49,434 bases of DNA, taken from an uncultured bacterium. Lineage in GTDB: Bacteria; Verrucomicrobiota; Lentisphaeria; Victivallales; UBA1829. A model generated the notes under the pieces. That model saw nothing but the letters and a program-made list of their open reading frames with translations. It was not told where the DNA came from and did no database searches. Shown here piece after piece: positions 8,448 through 16,879 of the stretch. A program made the translations under genes and the position numbers. Numbering within the stretch: position 1 is the first letter of the stretch; every line of letters begins with the position of its first letter. The DNA is taken from the NCBI GenBank assembly GCA_900548385.1, contig URKJ01000037.1, positions 1 to 49,434 on the forward strand, read 5' to 3'.

Positions 8448-10337
8448 ATGAATAAGAATCTGAAAACGGCGCTTCTCGGCGCGGCGTGTACGGCGGCAGG
8501 TGTTGCGGCGATCGCCAATGAGCTGCCGACCGGAAATCTGAATCCGGCGTATTTCCCTTCCAACGTGCAGGCGCAGCTTCAGGTCGGGATCACGCCCGGA
8601 ACCGAAGCGGTCCACTTTGTCCGTGACACTTCCGATTCCAAGATCATCACCAAGACGTATGTGCTGAAGAACGCGAATCCCTACGAGATCCGTCCCTATC
8701 TCCGTAATATGGTTCAGACGATGCGTACGAATCCGAACGTTTTCAACGGCGCGGGCAATAAAGCGGTTTCCGCGAATCCCGTCAATTTCACGACGACGTC
8801 ATCCGCGATACCGCTTTCCCACTACTACAATCAGTATCTCCGCGCTCCCGCCGGAGTGGAATGCATGGTTTTCATGGACGGTACCGCGCTGCTGATCATC
8901 TCCGCCGAAGAATACCGGTTCAAGGATAACACCAACGGAATGGGGATCGACTCCATTGTGGCGAAACTTGACGCGAAAGGGATTAAAAATTCCTCCGGAC
9001 AGCCGAAGTTCGTCTACTTCCCGAAGAACCGTCCGGCTTCCGAGCTGAAAACGATGGTTGAAGCGGTTGGCGCGAATCTTTCCAACGACACGGTCGAACT
9101 GATCGGCGGAAAAGACAAAGTACGCGACGACAAAGATCTTAACGTGCTGTTTTTCAACACCGCGCTCTATTCCAGAAAAAATATTGAGGCGATGCTGAAA
9201 CTGTACGATGTGCCGCATCCGCAGGTCCGCATCCGGTATACCGTGTATGAGCTGATGGCGGAAAACGACGGCAAGATCGGCGCCGATTTCCAGGCGTGGA
9301 AAAACAACGAGGGGGCAAATCTGTTCTCCATGGGCGGGACCTATCGCGACAACTGGTCTGCAACCTATGCCGGCGGAATGGTCCGCAACGGAAAGAACAA
9401 TTATGCGCAGTTCATCAACTTCAATCCGAAATGGAACACCCGTTACCTCGATTTTCTGGTCTCCAAGAACAAAGCGAGAGTCGCCGTGACCGGAGAGGTC
9501 CGCGCCAGAAGCAATCAGGAAACGATTGTGGTCCGCAATACCGGGCTGTTCGTGGCGGATGTTCAGGAGAACGACGGTTCCGCCACGACGATTTCGTCGG
9601 GCTATGTCAAGGACCCGACGGAGCTCAGCATTACAAATGAAAAAGGATATAAAGTGACCGCCAGCGGCCCGTTCGCGGTTGTCCGGATTCAGACGCCCTC
9701 CACGACGAATTATGATCTTCAGGGAGTCAACGGGACCACTTTCACCGTGGATGGCTACAGCGGTTCTTACAAAACTCTGGAAGGCGCGAAGATCAAAGAC
9801 GATTCCTCCATCAAATTCTATGTGAACGCTCCCGCTGATGCGGGCAGGGGGCCGACGGTCAACACGGTTGTCGCGAATGGTTTTGCGTTCCGGATGTCGG
9901 TTGTGCCTTCTGTTACCGTGAACGCCACGACCCTGAAAGTCGGAGTTTCGACAACATCCCTGCTCGGTTACGCTTCGAGCGGTGCGCCGCGTCTGGTGAC
10001 GAACGTTTCCGACAATGAGGTCATGATCGGCAACGAAAGCGCGAACCGGTTTGTGATCGGCGGCATCACGAAAAGTGAAGTCGTCCGCAGTTCGACCGGT
10101 GTTCCGCTTCTGAAAGATCTTCCGTTCCTCGGCTGGCTGTTTTCGACCGAAGGGGAATCCACGAAGAATTCACAGCTTGTGATCGTGGCGGAATGCGAAC
10201 TCGTCACTCCGGCGACCGCGATTCCCGCGAACATTCAGGGAGACATTACCGCAGTGGAAGAGGCTGTCGGGAAGAACACGAAAGGGGAATTCAACTCCTA
10301 TGGGTTCCGTCAGTTCGGACTTGATCCCGAACGCTGA
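8448..10337 (+). CDS. Second secretin-like protein
   Basis: The protein has 629 residues with a signal peptide ending near AIA-NE. It shares its layout with the preceding gene: an N-domain-like part (ITKTYVLKNANPYEIRPYLRNMV), a second one (PKFVYFPKNRPASELKTMVEAVG), then HPQVRIRYTVYELMAENDGKIGADFQAW at the start of the beta-rich core. The C-terminal motif VPLLKDLPFLGWLFS is a textbook secretin signature, better conserved than in its partner. AAAGGA lies before the ATG. The two may be paralogues or two subunits of one outer-membrane channel for the pseudopilin-using apparatus. A strong terminator follows. Confidence 0.8.
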   Translation: MNKNLKTALLGAACTAAGVAAIANELPTGNLNPAYFPSNVQAQLQVGITPGTEAVHFVRDTSDSKIITKTYVLKNANPYEIRPYLRNMVQTMRTNPNVFNGAGNKAVSANPVNFTTTSSAIPLSHYYNQYLRAPAGVECMVFMDGTALLIISAEEYRFKDNTNGMGIDSIVAKLDAKGIKNSSGQPKFVYFPKNRPASELKTMVEAVGANLSNDTVELIGGKDKVRDDKDLNVLFFNTALYSRKNIEAMLKLYDVPHPQVRIRYTVYELMAENDGKIGADFQAWKNNEGANLFSMGGTYRDNWSATYAGGMVRNGKNNYAQFINFNPKWNTRYLDFLVSKNKARVAVTGEVRARSNQETIVVRNTGLFVADVQENDGSATTISSGYVKDPTELSITNEKGYKVTASGPFAVVRIQTPSTTNYDLQGVNGTTFTVDGYSGSYKTLEGAKIKDDSSIKFYVNAPADAGRGPTVNTVVANGFAFRMSVVPSVTVNATTLKVGVSTTSLLGYASSGAPRLVTNVSDNEVMIGNESANRFVIGGITKSEVVRSSTGVPLLKDLPFLGWLFSTEGESTKNSQLVIVAECELVTPATAIPANIQGDITAVEEAVGKNTKGEFNSYGFRQFGLDPER

Positions 10338-10364
10338 CCGCGAATCTTTTGCGGCTGTTTTCCG

Positions 10365-10398
10365 CTCCGCCCGGCATGAAAACCGGGCGGAGTTTTTT
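10365..10398 (+). terminator. Rho-independent terminator of the secretin operon
   Basis: A perfect 10-base-pair stem (CTCCGCCCGG at 10365-10374, CCGGGCGGAG at 10383-10392) with an 8-base loop is followed by six T. There is no A-run on the left side, so it should act mainly on plus-strand transcripts. Confidence 0.92.
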
Positions 10399-10453
10399 CG
10401 ATATGCATCTTTCGTCCGGGAAACCGGAACAGGGAACGTGTTCCGATAGAGAT

Positions 10454-12463
10454 TCAGCGGGAAAGACAGACAGGCGTTGTGTTCCGGCGGAACGGGTAAA
10501 GCTGTTCCGAAAACTTCCGATTTGATTCCACGAACTCCCGATAAGGCTCATCCGTCACGGAAACGAGTCCAATTCCATAATTTTCGCCATCCCAGCGCCC
10601 GACCAGAGTCTGATCTTTAAATCCGAAGTGATGAATCCCGACAATCTGCGGATGGCGCGCCGCACTTTCCAGCAGCACCTTCTGAGCCTCTTCCCGGGCA
10701 TGGATCCCGCATCCGGGATATGCCAGGATTCCGAGCATTCCGCGCATCCGGTGCCCGACGCTAGACTCGCTGATCAGCACGGGTTTATCTTCAAGTCCCG
10801 CATGGACAAAATGGTCATGATGCAGAGCGTAACTGTTCACACTGACAACGTCACATGCTTCCGACGCCATCCGGAACAGCCATTTTTTATTGTAATCCTG
10901 GACTTTGAAGCGGGAGCCGAGATAAAGATGATGCGGCGCATACTTCTTCACAGCTTGCCGGGATAACTCAAAGAAACGTTTCCAGAATTTCAGCGTGAAT
11001 GCCTCAAAATCCTTTTGGCACAGCTTGGAATCCGGAAGTTTTTCCGGGCGGGCCAATGCTTCCCAGGAGGAATAGGAACTTTTCCATGCCTTGTTCAAAG
11101 CGTCAATACTCCCGTACTTTGCTTTGAGACAGGAAAGCAGACGCTGCTTTGCGGGAAGCTCCGGAGGTGCAAGAAACGCCGCCTCGGCGACTTTGACAGA
11201 GTTGTCAAAATGGAGCTCATTTCCGATAAAATACCCGATGCAGTAAGGATCGTCAATCGTCCAGCGGAATTTCTCCGGCAGAACGGTCAACAGTTCCGAT
11301 TCGAACTCCGGAGAATAGACATCGCGGAACTCGTTCTTCGGTCCGAAACGCAACGTTTTGGAGGGAAGCGGCAGATTCAGCATATATGGCATTTTCCGTC
11401 CGCGGTAAAGCTCCGGATCGCTCCAGTTGCCGATGGTATTGTATCCCCAGCTTTCCATCCTGCGGAACTGAAACCCGTGCCAGGAGTCGCGTCCGTACCG
11501 GATCCGGCAGTTGTCGGAATAGAAATTAAATATGCGGCCGGGTGCGGCGGGTTTCCGGGTGTAGCATTTTGCTCTTCCACGATCGGTTAGCCAGTATTCG
11601 CTGCGGCTCAGGGAATTCACGCCGCGCGAAAAAAACAGTCTGCCATCCGGATCCACAAAGTACCATTTTCCCTCCCATTTCGCCACGCGGAAATATCCGG
11701 AACCCTTCAAATGGGGACCGCTCTTCCAGCCGCCCCACTGATTCCAGTCCGCGACGCGCGGTTTCAGGGCGGATTTCTCTCTCTCCAGCGATTCCTTCAA
11801 CTGATCGTTCGATTTGATTTTCCCCGGCCATTCCTCATGGCGGTACTGACCATAGCCGTCAATAAACGGGAAAAATGTTTCCGGGGAACGGAGCGCAGGA
11901 ACGGGTTCATAACGGCCGTGAAGCCGGATTCCGGAAATCCGGAAACGACCGTAGCGGACAAATCCGCAGATCACATGAAGACTCTTCACGGAAGAGGTGT
12001 CGATATTCGTTCCTCCCTCAAACCCGGACGGCATTCCCTTTGCCCGGAACAGCGGATCAAACGGCGATGTCCCTTTATGATTCAACGGATAGGTGAACGT
12101 GCGTTTCTCCCCCGGTGCCAGCACGAAAACCCCTATTTTATGGCGACTCCACATTCCCAGACAGAGTTCTCCAGTTACCGAACGTTCCCGGTCGAGATTT
12201 TCGATTTCAAAGGAAATAAAACGGAAACGGGAAAAATTCCAGTTCTTTCCGTTTTCCGGAACCAGCACAAAATAGGGCCACGGATTCGATCCTGTCCGGA
12301 ACTCGGCGGTCACTCCGCCGGAGGAATCTGCGGAGACCGAGATCTTCTGCTTCCACGAAACCTTCAGATTTTCACGGTCCCAGCGGACCTGCTCCTCCGC
12401 AGAAAGCGGAACAGACGCAGGGAAAAGCAGAAGAAGCACACAAACAATCCATACACGTTTCAT
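10454..12463 (-). CDS. Secreted clan GH-A glycosidase, agarase-like (second of pair)
   Basis: The protein has 669 residues with a signal peptide (MKRVWIVCVLLLLFPAS..., cleavage near LSA-EE). A beta-sandwich-like N-terminal part (about 25-190) precedes a TIM-barrel catalytic domain. YFVDPDGRLFFSRGVNSL (near 268-285), CIGYFIGNELHF (N415-E416) and PVLISESSVG (E566) give the Asn-Glu acid/base and Glu nucleophile expected of clan GH-A. The overall pattern recalls beta-agarase or GH50-like enzymes; the substrate is not determinable. ATG 12463 overlaps the stop of the upstream paralogue as ATGA (12460-12463), so translation is probably coupled. Another in-frame start 15 bases upstream lies inside the upstream gene and would disturb the signal peptide. 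Confidence 0.78.
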   Translation of the reverse strand: MKRVWIVCVLLLLFPASVPLSAEEQVRWDRENLKVSWKQKISVSADSSGGVTAEFRTGSNPWPYFVLVPENGKNWNFSRFRFISFEIENLDRERSVTGELCLGMWSRHKIGVFVLAPGEKRTFTYPLNHKGTSPFDPLFRAKGMPSGFEGGTNIDTSSVKSLHVICGFVRYGRFRISGIRLHGRYEPVPALRSPETFFPFIDGYGQYRHEEWPGKIKSNDQLKESLEREKSALKPRVADWNQWGGWKSGPHLKGSGYFRVAKWEGKWYFVDPDGRLFFSRGVNSLSRSEYWLTDRGRAKCYTRKPAAPGRIFNFYSDNCRIRYGRDSWHGFQFRRMESWGYNTIGNWSDPELYRGRKMPYMLNLPLPSKTLRFGPKNEFRDVYSPEFESELLTVLPEKFRWTIDDPYCIGYFIGNELHFDNSVKVAEAAFLAPPELPAKQRLLSCLKAKYGSIDALNKAWKSSYSSWEALARPEKLPDSKLCQKDFEAFTLKFWKRFFELSRQAVKKYAPHHLYLGSRFKVQDYNKKWLFRMASEACDVVSVNSYALHHDHFVHAGLEDKPVLISESSVGHRMRGMLGILAYPGCGIHAREEAQKVLLESAARHPQIVGIHHFGFKDQTLVGRWDGENYGIGLVSVTDEPYREFVESNRKFSEQLYPFRRNTTPVCLSR

Positions 12464-14577
12464 TGATCCCACCCGCATTCGTATTTGCCGTCAAGGCGGT
12501 ACTGCATCATATTCTCGCTGATCTTCCGCATCATTGCGGTAAGTTCCCGGAAAGGGGTATCGCAACAGTCGATCACGCCGATGGCGAAATTTTCTCCGTC
12601 GAGCCGTCCGGTCAACGGCTGATTATTCCAGCAGAAATAGTGAGCCCCGACCGCCTGCGGGTGCAGAAGAATTCCCTGCATGATCCGCAGATAGGCATGA
12701 GCGCGATCATCCTGAGTCACTCCGGAGGGCCGCATATCCGCATTGAATATTCCACGGTCGAGAACGGCCACATGGAATTCGGTGATCATGATCGGCTTAT
12801 CTTTCGGCAGTCCGGCAACGCGGAACCCGTCCATGCTCCAACTGTAGATGTTGCGGGAAACAACATCCGCGTATCTGGCCGCGGCCGCATAAGCTTCCGG
12901 ATGCCGGATGAGATGCAGGCGGGAACCAAGATAAAGGTGATTCGGCGAAAACTCTTTTACGGTCTTCCGGCAGAGGAAATAGAACCGATCCAGGAAATGC
13001 ATGTTGAACGCCAGCATATCCTCAAAACTCTTTTCCGGATCCGGCAAAGCGGTCAAATTCAAGACTTCATTCCAATTTTTGTAATCAGTTCCCCACTTGC
13101 GGTTAAGGGCCGCGACCGTAATATACTTTGTCTCCAGCATTCCGACGAATTCTTTCTTCGAAGCAGTGTCTGACGGAGCGGAAAATGCGCTCCGTGCAAT
13201 GGCAGTCCGATCACCCCATTTGATCTCGTTGCAAATGAAGAAGCCGATGCACCAGGGATCGTTTTTCGCAGCCGCGGCGGCAGGAGCCTTTGTGCTGTCC
13301 CGAAGGACCCGTTCGAAATCCGGATCGAAGACATCGTAGAACTTGCGGAAACCTTCCATCTTCGGAATCCATTTTTTCGCGCCGGCGAGCCTCAGTTCCA
13401 TTGTATAGGGGGTGTGATGTTTCTGCTGGACCTCCATACAGCTCCAGTTGCCGATCGTGTTAATGCCCCATGACTGAAGCCGTTTACCGACAAAATCCCA
13501 GTAGACCTTCTGATAATCAGAACCGTATTTCCGCTTCAAATTATCGTGAATGAAATTAAAATTATATTTTTTACGTCCAACTTTTCCGGTTTCATACCAT
13601 TTCGGATCACGCTCCCTGCCGAGGGCATTCGGAGTGATGGCGTTGATTCCGTGAGAGAAGAAGAGTCTGCCATCGGGATCGACGAGGAACCATTTCCCCT
13701 GATATTTCTCCGTCCGGAAGAAACCGGTAGCCTTGAGCTGAGGTCCTTTCAACCAGCCGCCCCACTTGTTCCACTCGGCGATCCGGGGCTTGAGAGAGCG
13801 TTTCTCCTCGTCGAGACGTTTTGCAAAATCGGCGTCGGAATGGATTTTATCCGGCCAGTCCTGATGAACGTACTGCCCGTAGCGGTCAATAAACGGATAG
13901 AAGCGAGCCGGATCGTCGACGGGAGCACCGGGTCCGGTATACGGTTTTTCCAACCGGATGTTGCTGATCCGGTAATGCGCGGAATGTTTTCGGGAATATA
14001 CAGCCAGATTATGCCCCCAGAAAATGATGGCGTCGACCCGCCGTCCATCAATGTTTTTAAGTCCGGGAATTCCCGGCGGAGTTGCGCGAAGACCGTCGAT
14101 CCGGCACTTTGCAAACTCATCGGCCTGCGGATAGTACAGTTTCAGAGTCCGCTTTTCCTTCGGATTCAGTCCGAATCCGCTGTTGTTGGCAATCTGTCTC
14201 CTGCCAACGAGCGGATTGGTCACACGAATGGAAACAATTACCTGCTGATCGTCATCCATGTTTTCGATATCCGCACAGAGATGCTGATAACGCGAGAGAT
14301 CCCAGTAAAGCTCCCCTTTCGGTGGAGGCAGCAGAATACCGGGATTCAGCAAAGTGTCATCCGTAATTCTGACATCCAGCGCGAAGCCGTTTTCCGTTTT
14401 CACTTTTTCCACTTTGATTCCATCGGTTTTCACCGGTTTCGGCGTCACCCAGAGCGGAGCCGTGAAATCCACGGGAACAATTCGGGAAACATCATAGGTT
14501 TCCAGATTCATCAGAGGAGTTCCCCCGGCGAGAACGAATGCCGAACAGAATGCGGCAGCGATACTCATTTGTTTCAT
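12460..14577 (-). CDS. Secreted clan GH-A glycosidase, agarase-like (first of pair)
   Basis: The protein has 705 residues with a signal peptide (MKQMSIAAAFCSAFVLAGG). It is a paralogue of the downstream enzyme, sharing FYPFIDRYGQYVHQDWPDKI, FLVDPDGRLFFSHGINAIT and GINTIGNW. Catalytic candidates are N450-E451 in GFFICNEIKWG (acid/base) and E600 in PIMITEFHV (nucleophile). Closest by eye to GH50 beta-agarases or related GH-A enzymes annotated in Lentisphaerota and Verrucomicrobiota; the exact family is uncertain. I chose ATG 14577 because AAAGG lies 8 bases upstream; a TTG two codons earlier is less likely. It follows the pseudopilin gene after 30 bases and ends in an ATGA overlap with its paralogue. 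Confidence 0.8.
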   Translation of the reverse strand: MKQMSIAAAFCSAFVLAGGTPLMNLETYDVSRIVPVDFTAPLWVTPKPVKTDGIKVEKVKTENGFALDVRITDDTLLNPGILLPPPKGELYWDLSRYQHLCADIENMDDDQQVIVSIRVTNPLVGRRQIANNSGFGLNPKEKRTLKLYYPQADEFAKCRIDGLRATPPGIPGLKNIDGRRVDAIIFWGHNLAVYSRKHSAHYRISNIRLEKPYTGPGAPVDDPARFYPFIDRYGQYVHQDWPDKIHSDADFAKRLDEEKRSLKPRIAEWNKWGGWLKGPQLKATGFFRTEKYQGKWFLVDPDGRLFFSHGINAITPNALGRERDPKWYETGKVGRKKYNFNFIHDNLKRKYGSDYQKVYWDFVGKRLQSWGINTIGNWSCMEVQQKHHTPYTMELRLAGAKKWIPKMEGFRKFYDVFDPDFERVLRDSTKAPAAAAAKNDPWCIGFFICNEIKWGDRTAIARSAFSAPSDTASKKEFVGMLETKYITVAALNRKWGTDYKNWNEVLNLTALPDPEKSFEDMLAFNMHFLDRFYFLCRKTVKEFSPNHLYLGSRLHLIRHPEAYAAAARYADVVSRNIYSWSMDGFRVAGLPKDKPIMITEFHVAVLDRGIFNADMRPSGVTQDDRAHAYLRIMQGILLHPQAVGAHYFCWNNQPLTGRLDGENFAIGVIDCCDTPFRELTAMMRKISENMMQYRLDGKYECGWDQ

Positions 14578-14607
14578 ATACAAAACCTTTCATTTAGGAT
14601 TCCATGT

Positions 14608-15327
14608 TCAAAAGATCAGAACGGTTCCGTTTTCCAGAGCAATGCGTGTAAAACCATCGCTCCGCAGACGACTCTGGGAACGCGCTTCCACATGACCATC
14701 GGCAAAGGCCATGTTCGCACGGTTGGTGTGAAGCAGAAAGATGGCGGCATCTTTCTCGACACTGGATGTCGGATGAAATTTATTACACGCTCTTCCCGGC
14801 GGATCGTTAAACGAACCGGAATCCGCAAGAAGGAAAATTCTGGAAGGACTTTTCATTCTTGTCAGACAGAATGCACGGGTTCCGTCTTCACATTTGACGG
14901 CGAAATCACCGGTTTCATCAATACGATCGTTGTAATAGGTACCGGTCCAGCGATCCTTCGGAGTATACATGCCATAGCATCGCCAGCTCCAGTCTGTCGC
15001 GTTGGAGAGCATCTTCGGCAGAACAGGGTTGGAGCCGCAGCGGATGATCTGTTTTTTTACATACGGAAAAGCCTCCACAATAAAATAGGACCATCCAAGC
15101 GCAGTTGTTGTCCCGGCTTTATTCGCCTGACTGCCGATCACCCACTGATTCTGAGCATCCGCGTACAGAAAATGCCCCTTCATCAGTTGTGATAGATTGT
15201 TGACGCATTTAATCGCTTGTCCTTTCTTTCTGACGCTGTTCAGTGCGGGAAGAAGAAGAGAAGCAAGGATTGCAATTATTACAATAAGAACGAGAAGTTC
15301 TATCAGTGAAAAGGTTCTGCATTTCAT
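14608..15327 (-). CDS. Prepilin-like protein (H-X9-DG pseudopilin)
   Basis: The protein has 239 residues. The N terminus MKCRTFSLIELLVLIVIIAI is a class III (type IV pilin) signal with an unusual S before the cleavage-site hydrophobic helix (RTFSLIELL rather than GFTLIELL). Glu is kept at the position equivalent to mature residue 5. The typical motif LLPALNSVRKKGQAIKCVNNLSQL follows. Near the C terminus HTNRANMAFADG fits the H-X9-DG signature common in Lentisphaerota, Planctomycetota and Verrucomicrobiota. ATG 15327 overlaps the regulator stop as ATGA (15324-15327), and GGAGAA precedes it. It sits directly before two secreted glycosidases. Confidence 0.88.
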   Translation of the reverse strand: MKCRTFSLIELLVLIVIIAILASLLLPALNSVRKKGQAIKCVNNLSQLMKGHFLYADAQNQWVIGSQANKAGTTTALGWSYFIVEAFPYVKKQIIRCGSNPVLPKMLSNATDWSWRCYGMYTPKDRWTGTYYNDRIDETGDFAVKCEDGTRAFCLTRMKSPSRIFLLADSGSFNDPPGRACNKFHPTSSVEKDAAIFLLHTNRANMAFADGHVEARSQSRLRSDGFTRIALENGTVLIF

Positions 15328-16562
15328 TTTATTTTCTCCATTTCTTTGGAATTAAGCTGAATATTCTCCTGGAAGGGGTTCCGGGCCGCGACACTCTTAC
15401 GGATACAGAGCTCAGGAGCAAGGCGCTTCACGCGCGGAAACGAATCCAGACCAAGTCTGATATAACGGTCGAGATGCGTCATCGCCGTATAACCGAGTTC
15501 ATAGATCGGATTTTGCAGAGTTGTCAGAGGGGGATCAGAAATTGCGGCAAGAGGAATATTATCGAATCCAAGCACGGAAAAATCATCCGGAACAGAACAG
15601 CCGAATTTCTTCAGGATCTGAATCAGCCTCATTGCCAGGAGATCGCCGCGGCACCAGAAGGCGGTCGGAGCATCCGGTGCCTTGATCGTCCGGAAGACTT
15701 GCTTTCCCCCGTCCTCTCCAAAAGAATGAGATGCTCCGGAGACTATTTCAAAAATTTTGTCAAAGCGCATGGAAGATTCCGCAAAGGACTTCAGAACGGT
15801 TTCCTGTTCGATCATTATATAAGAACAGGCGGGATATTTCTGTTTTACCCGCTTATGCGGATAAACAATGCCAATCCTCCGATGTCCATTCTCGCGTAAA
15901 TAACTGGAAACCGTATGAGCAACCTTATCCGGATCGAATGTAACTGATCCGATCCACGGCTGTGCGAATTCGCAGTCAATCGCAATCTGCGGCAGATCAC
16001 TTTGCGCGACCAGTTCCGCCAGAGGCGGATCGGAATCATAATGCCGTTCCCCCAGATGAATCACCCCGGAGTAATGCTGACAAATGTCGTCAATCGCGGC
16101 AAGGATTTCCGGACGGGAGGCCCCGGGAGGCGGAAGCTGCCGTGGCACCAGAGCGTAACCAAGCTTCATCGCGCGGTCGGCAATCCCCGAATAGACACCG
16201 AAATGGCGCTGACCGTATTCTGTCGAAAGCAGATAATAATTGGAAAACATCATCGGAAGAATCAGAGCAATATTCTGGAGATTGGAACGGCGGGAATGCT
16301 TCATGTACCAGATTCGTTTATTCGGCTGACGGTAAATCAGTTTTTCCGCTTCCAGAAGCTGATAGACCTTCTGAACAGTCTGCCTCGCAACCCCCAGAGC
16401 ATCCGCCAGATGGCTGACCGGCATCAACTGTCCATTGCCGGCAGGGGCATCGCGTCCCCTGAGCCATTCCAGCATGGAATTGTGAATCATCGCAACAGTA
16501 TCGTTTCTGCCGCAATGACGCATACTTTGTTTCAGTTTGTTGAGAAAAACCGGATCCATCAT
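15324..16562 (-). CDS. Regulator with GntR-type winged helix and LacI-type sensor
   Basis: The protein has 412 residues. The first 85 hold a GntR-like winged helix (MPVSHLADALGVARQTVQKVYQLLEAEKLIYRQ). The rest is a LacI/GalR periplasmic-binding-protein fold (NIALILPMMF..., GVIHLGERH, ENGHRRIGIVYP, DFSVLGFDNIPLAAISDPPLTTL). This domain order is the one known from AraR-type sugar regulators. A strong AAGGAGGTG precedes the ATG. It is the first gene of the operon with a pseudopilin and two glycosidases, so it probably controls its own transcription in response to a sugar released by those enzymes. Confidence 0.88.
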   Translation of the reverse strand: MMDPVFLNKLKQSMRHCGRNDTVAMIHNSMLEWLRGRDAPAGNGQLMPVSHLADALGVARQTVQKVYQLLEAEKLIYRQPNKRIWYMKHSRRSNLQNIALILPMMFSNYYLLSTEYGQRHFGVYSGIADRAMKLGYALVPRQLPPPGASRPEILAAIDDICQHYSGVIHLGERHYDSDPPLAELVAQSDLPQIAIDCEFAQPWIGSVTFDPDKVAHTVSSYLRENGHRRIGIVYPHKRVKQKYPACSYIMIEQETVLKSFAESSMRFDKIFEIVSGASHSFGEDGGKQVFRTIKAPDAPTAFWCRGDLLAMRLIQILKKFGCSVPDDFSVLGFDNIPLAAISDPPLTTLQNPIYELGYTAMTHLDRYIRLGLDSFPRVKRLAPELCIRKSVAARNPFQENIQLNSKEMEKIK

Positions 16563-16879
16563 TTACACCTCCTTTGCTTCAATAATATATTTTATTCTAA
16601 AAAAAGAAAATTGTCAACATTTAATCAAAAAAAACAAGGAATTGTTTACATTGTTTCGATATTATGCAGACAACACGGCTGCCGGCAAAAAAAACGTTTT
16701 TTTTTCAGTTTTGCTGTTGCAAATATCCGGATGGGGGCTAAAGTACATCCTAAGCAAGGTTTTTTCCGCTGTAAACTCTTAAAGGCTAAGAAAGTATGGA
16801 ACATCAGAACGTTTGAACGTTATAAAGCAAACCCGCTGAGAAACCACAACCAACAACAAGCCTGGTTAAAAATCCCATC
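16563..16879. other. Divergent intergenic region between regulator and ABC exporter
   Basis: This AT-rich stretch of 317 bases holds the minus-strand promoter at 16589-16617. Upstream of it ATTGTTT occurs twice (16641-16647 and 16650-16656) with a 9-base period, a possible binding site. For the exporter gene a weak pair TGGAAC...TATAAA exists at about 16799-16828, next to AACGTTTGAACGTT at about 16809-16822. I see no gene or RNA structure. Confidence 0.4.
16589..16617 (-). promoter_or_regulatory. Sigma-70-type promoter of the glycosidase operon
   Basis: Read on the minus strand, TTGACA (16612-16617) and TAAAAT (16589-16594) are 17 bases apart, 27 bases before the regulator's start codon. The -35 box is a perfect match. 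Confidence 0.8.
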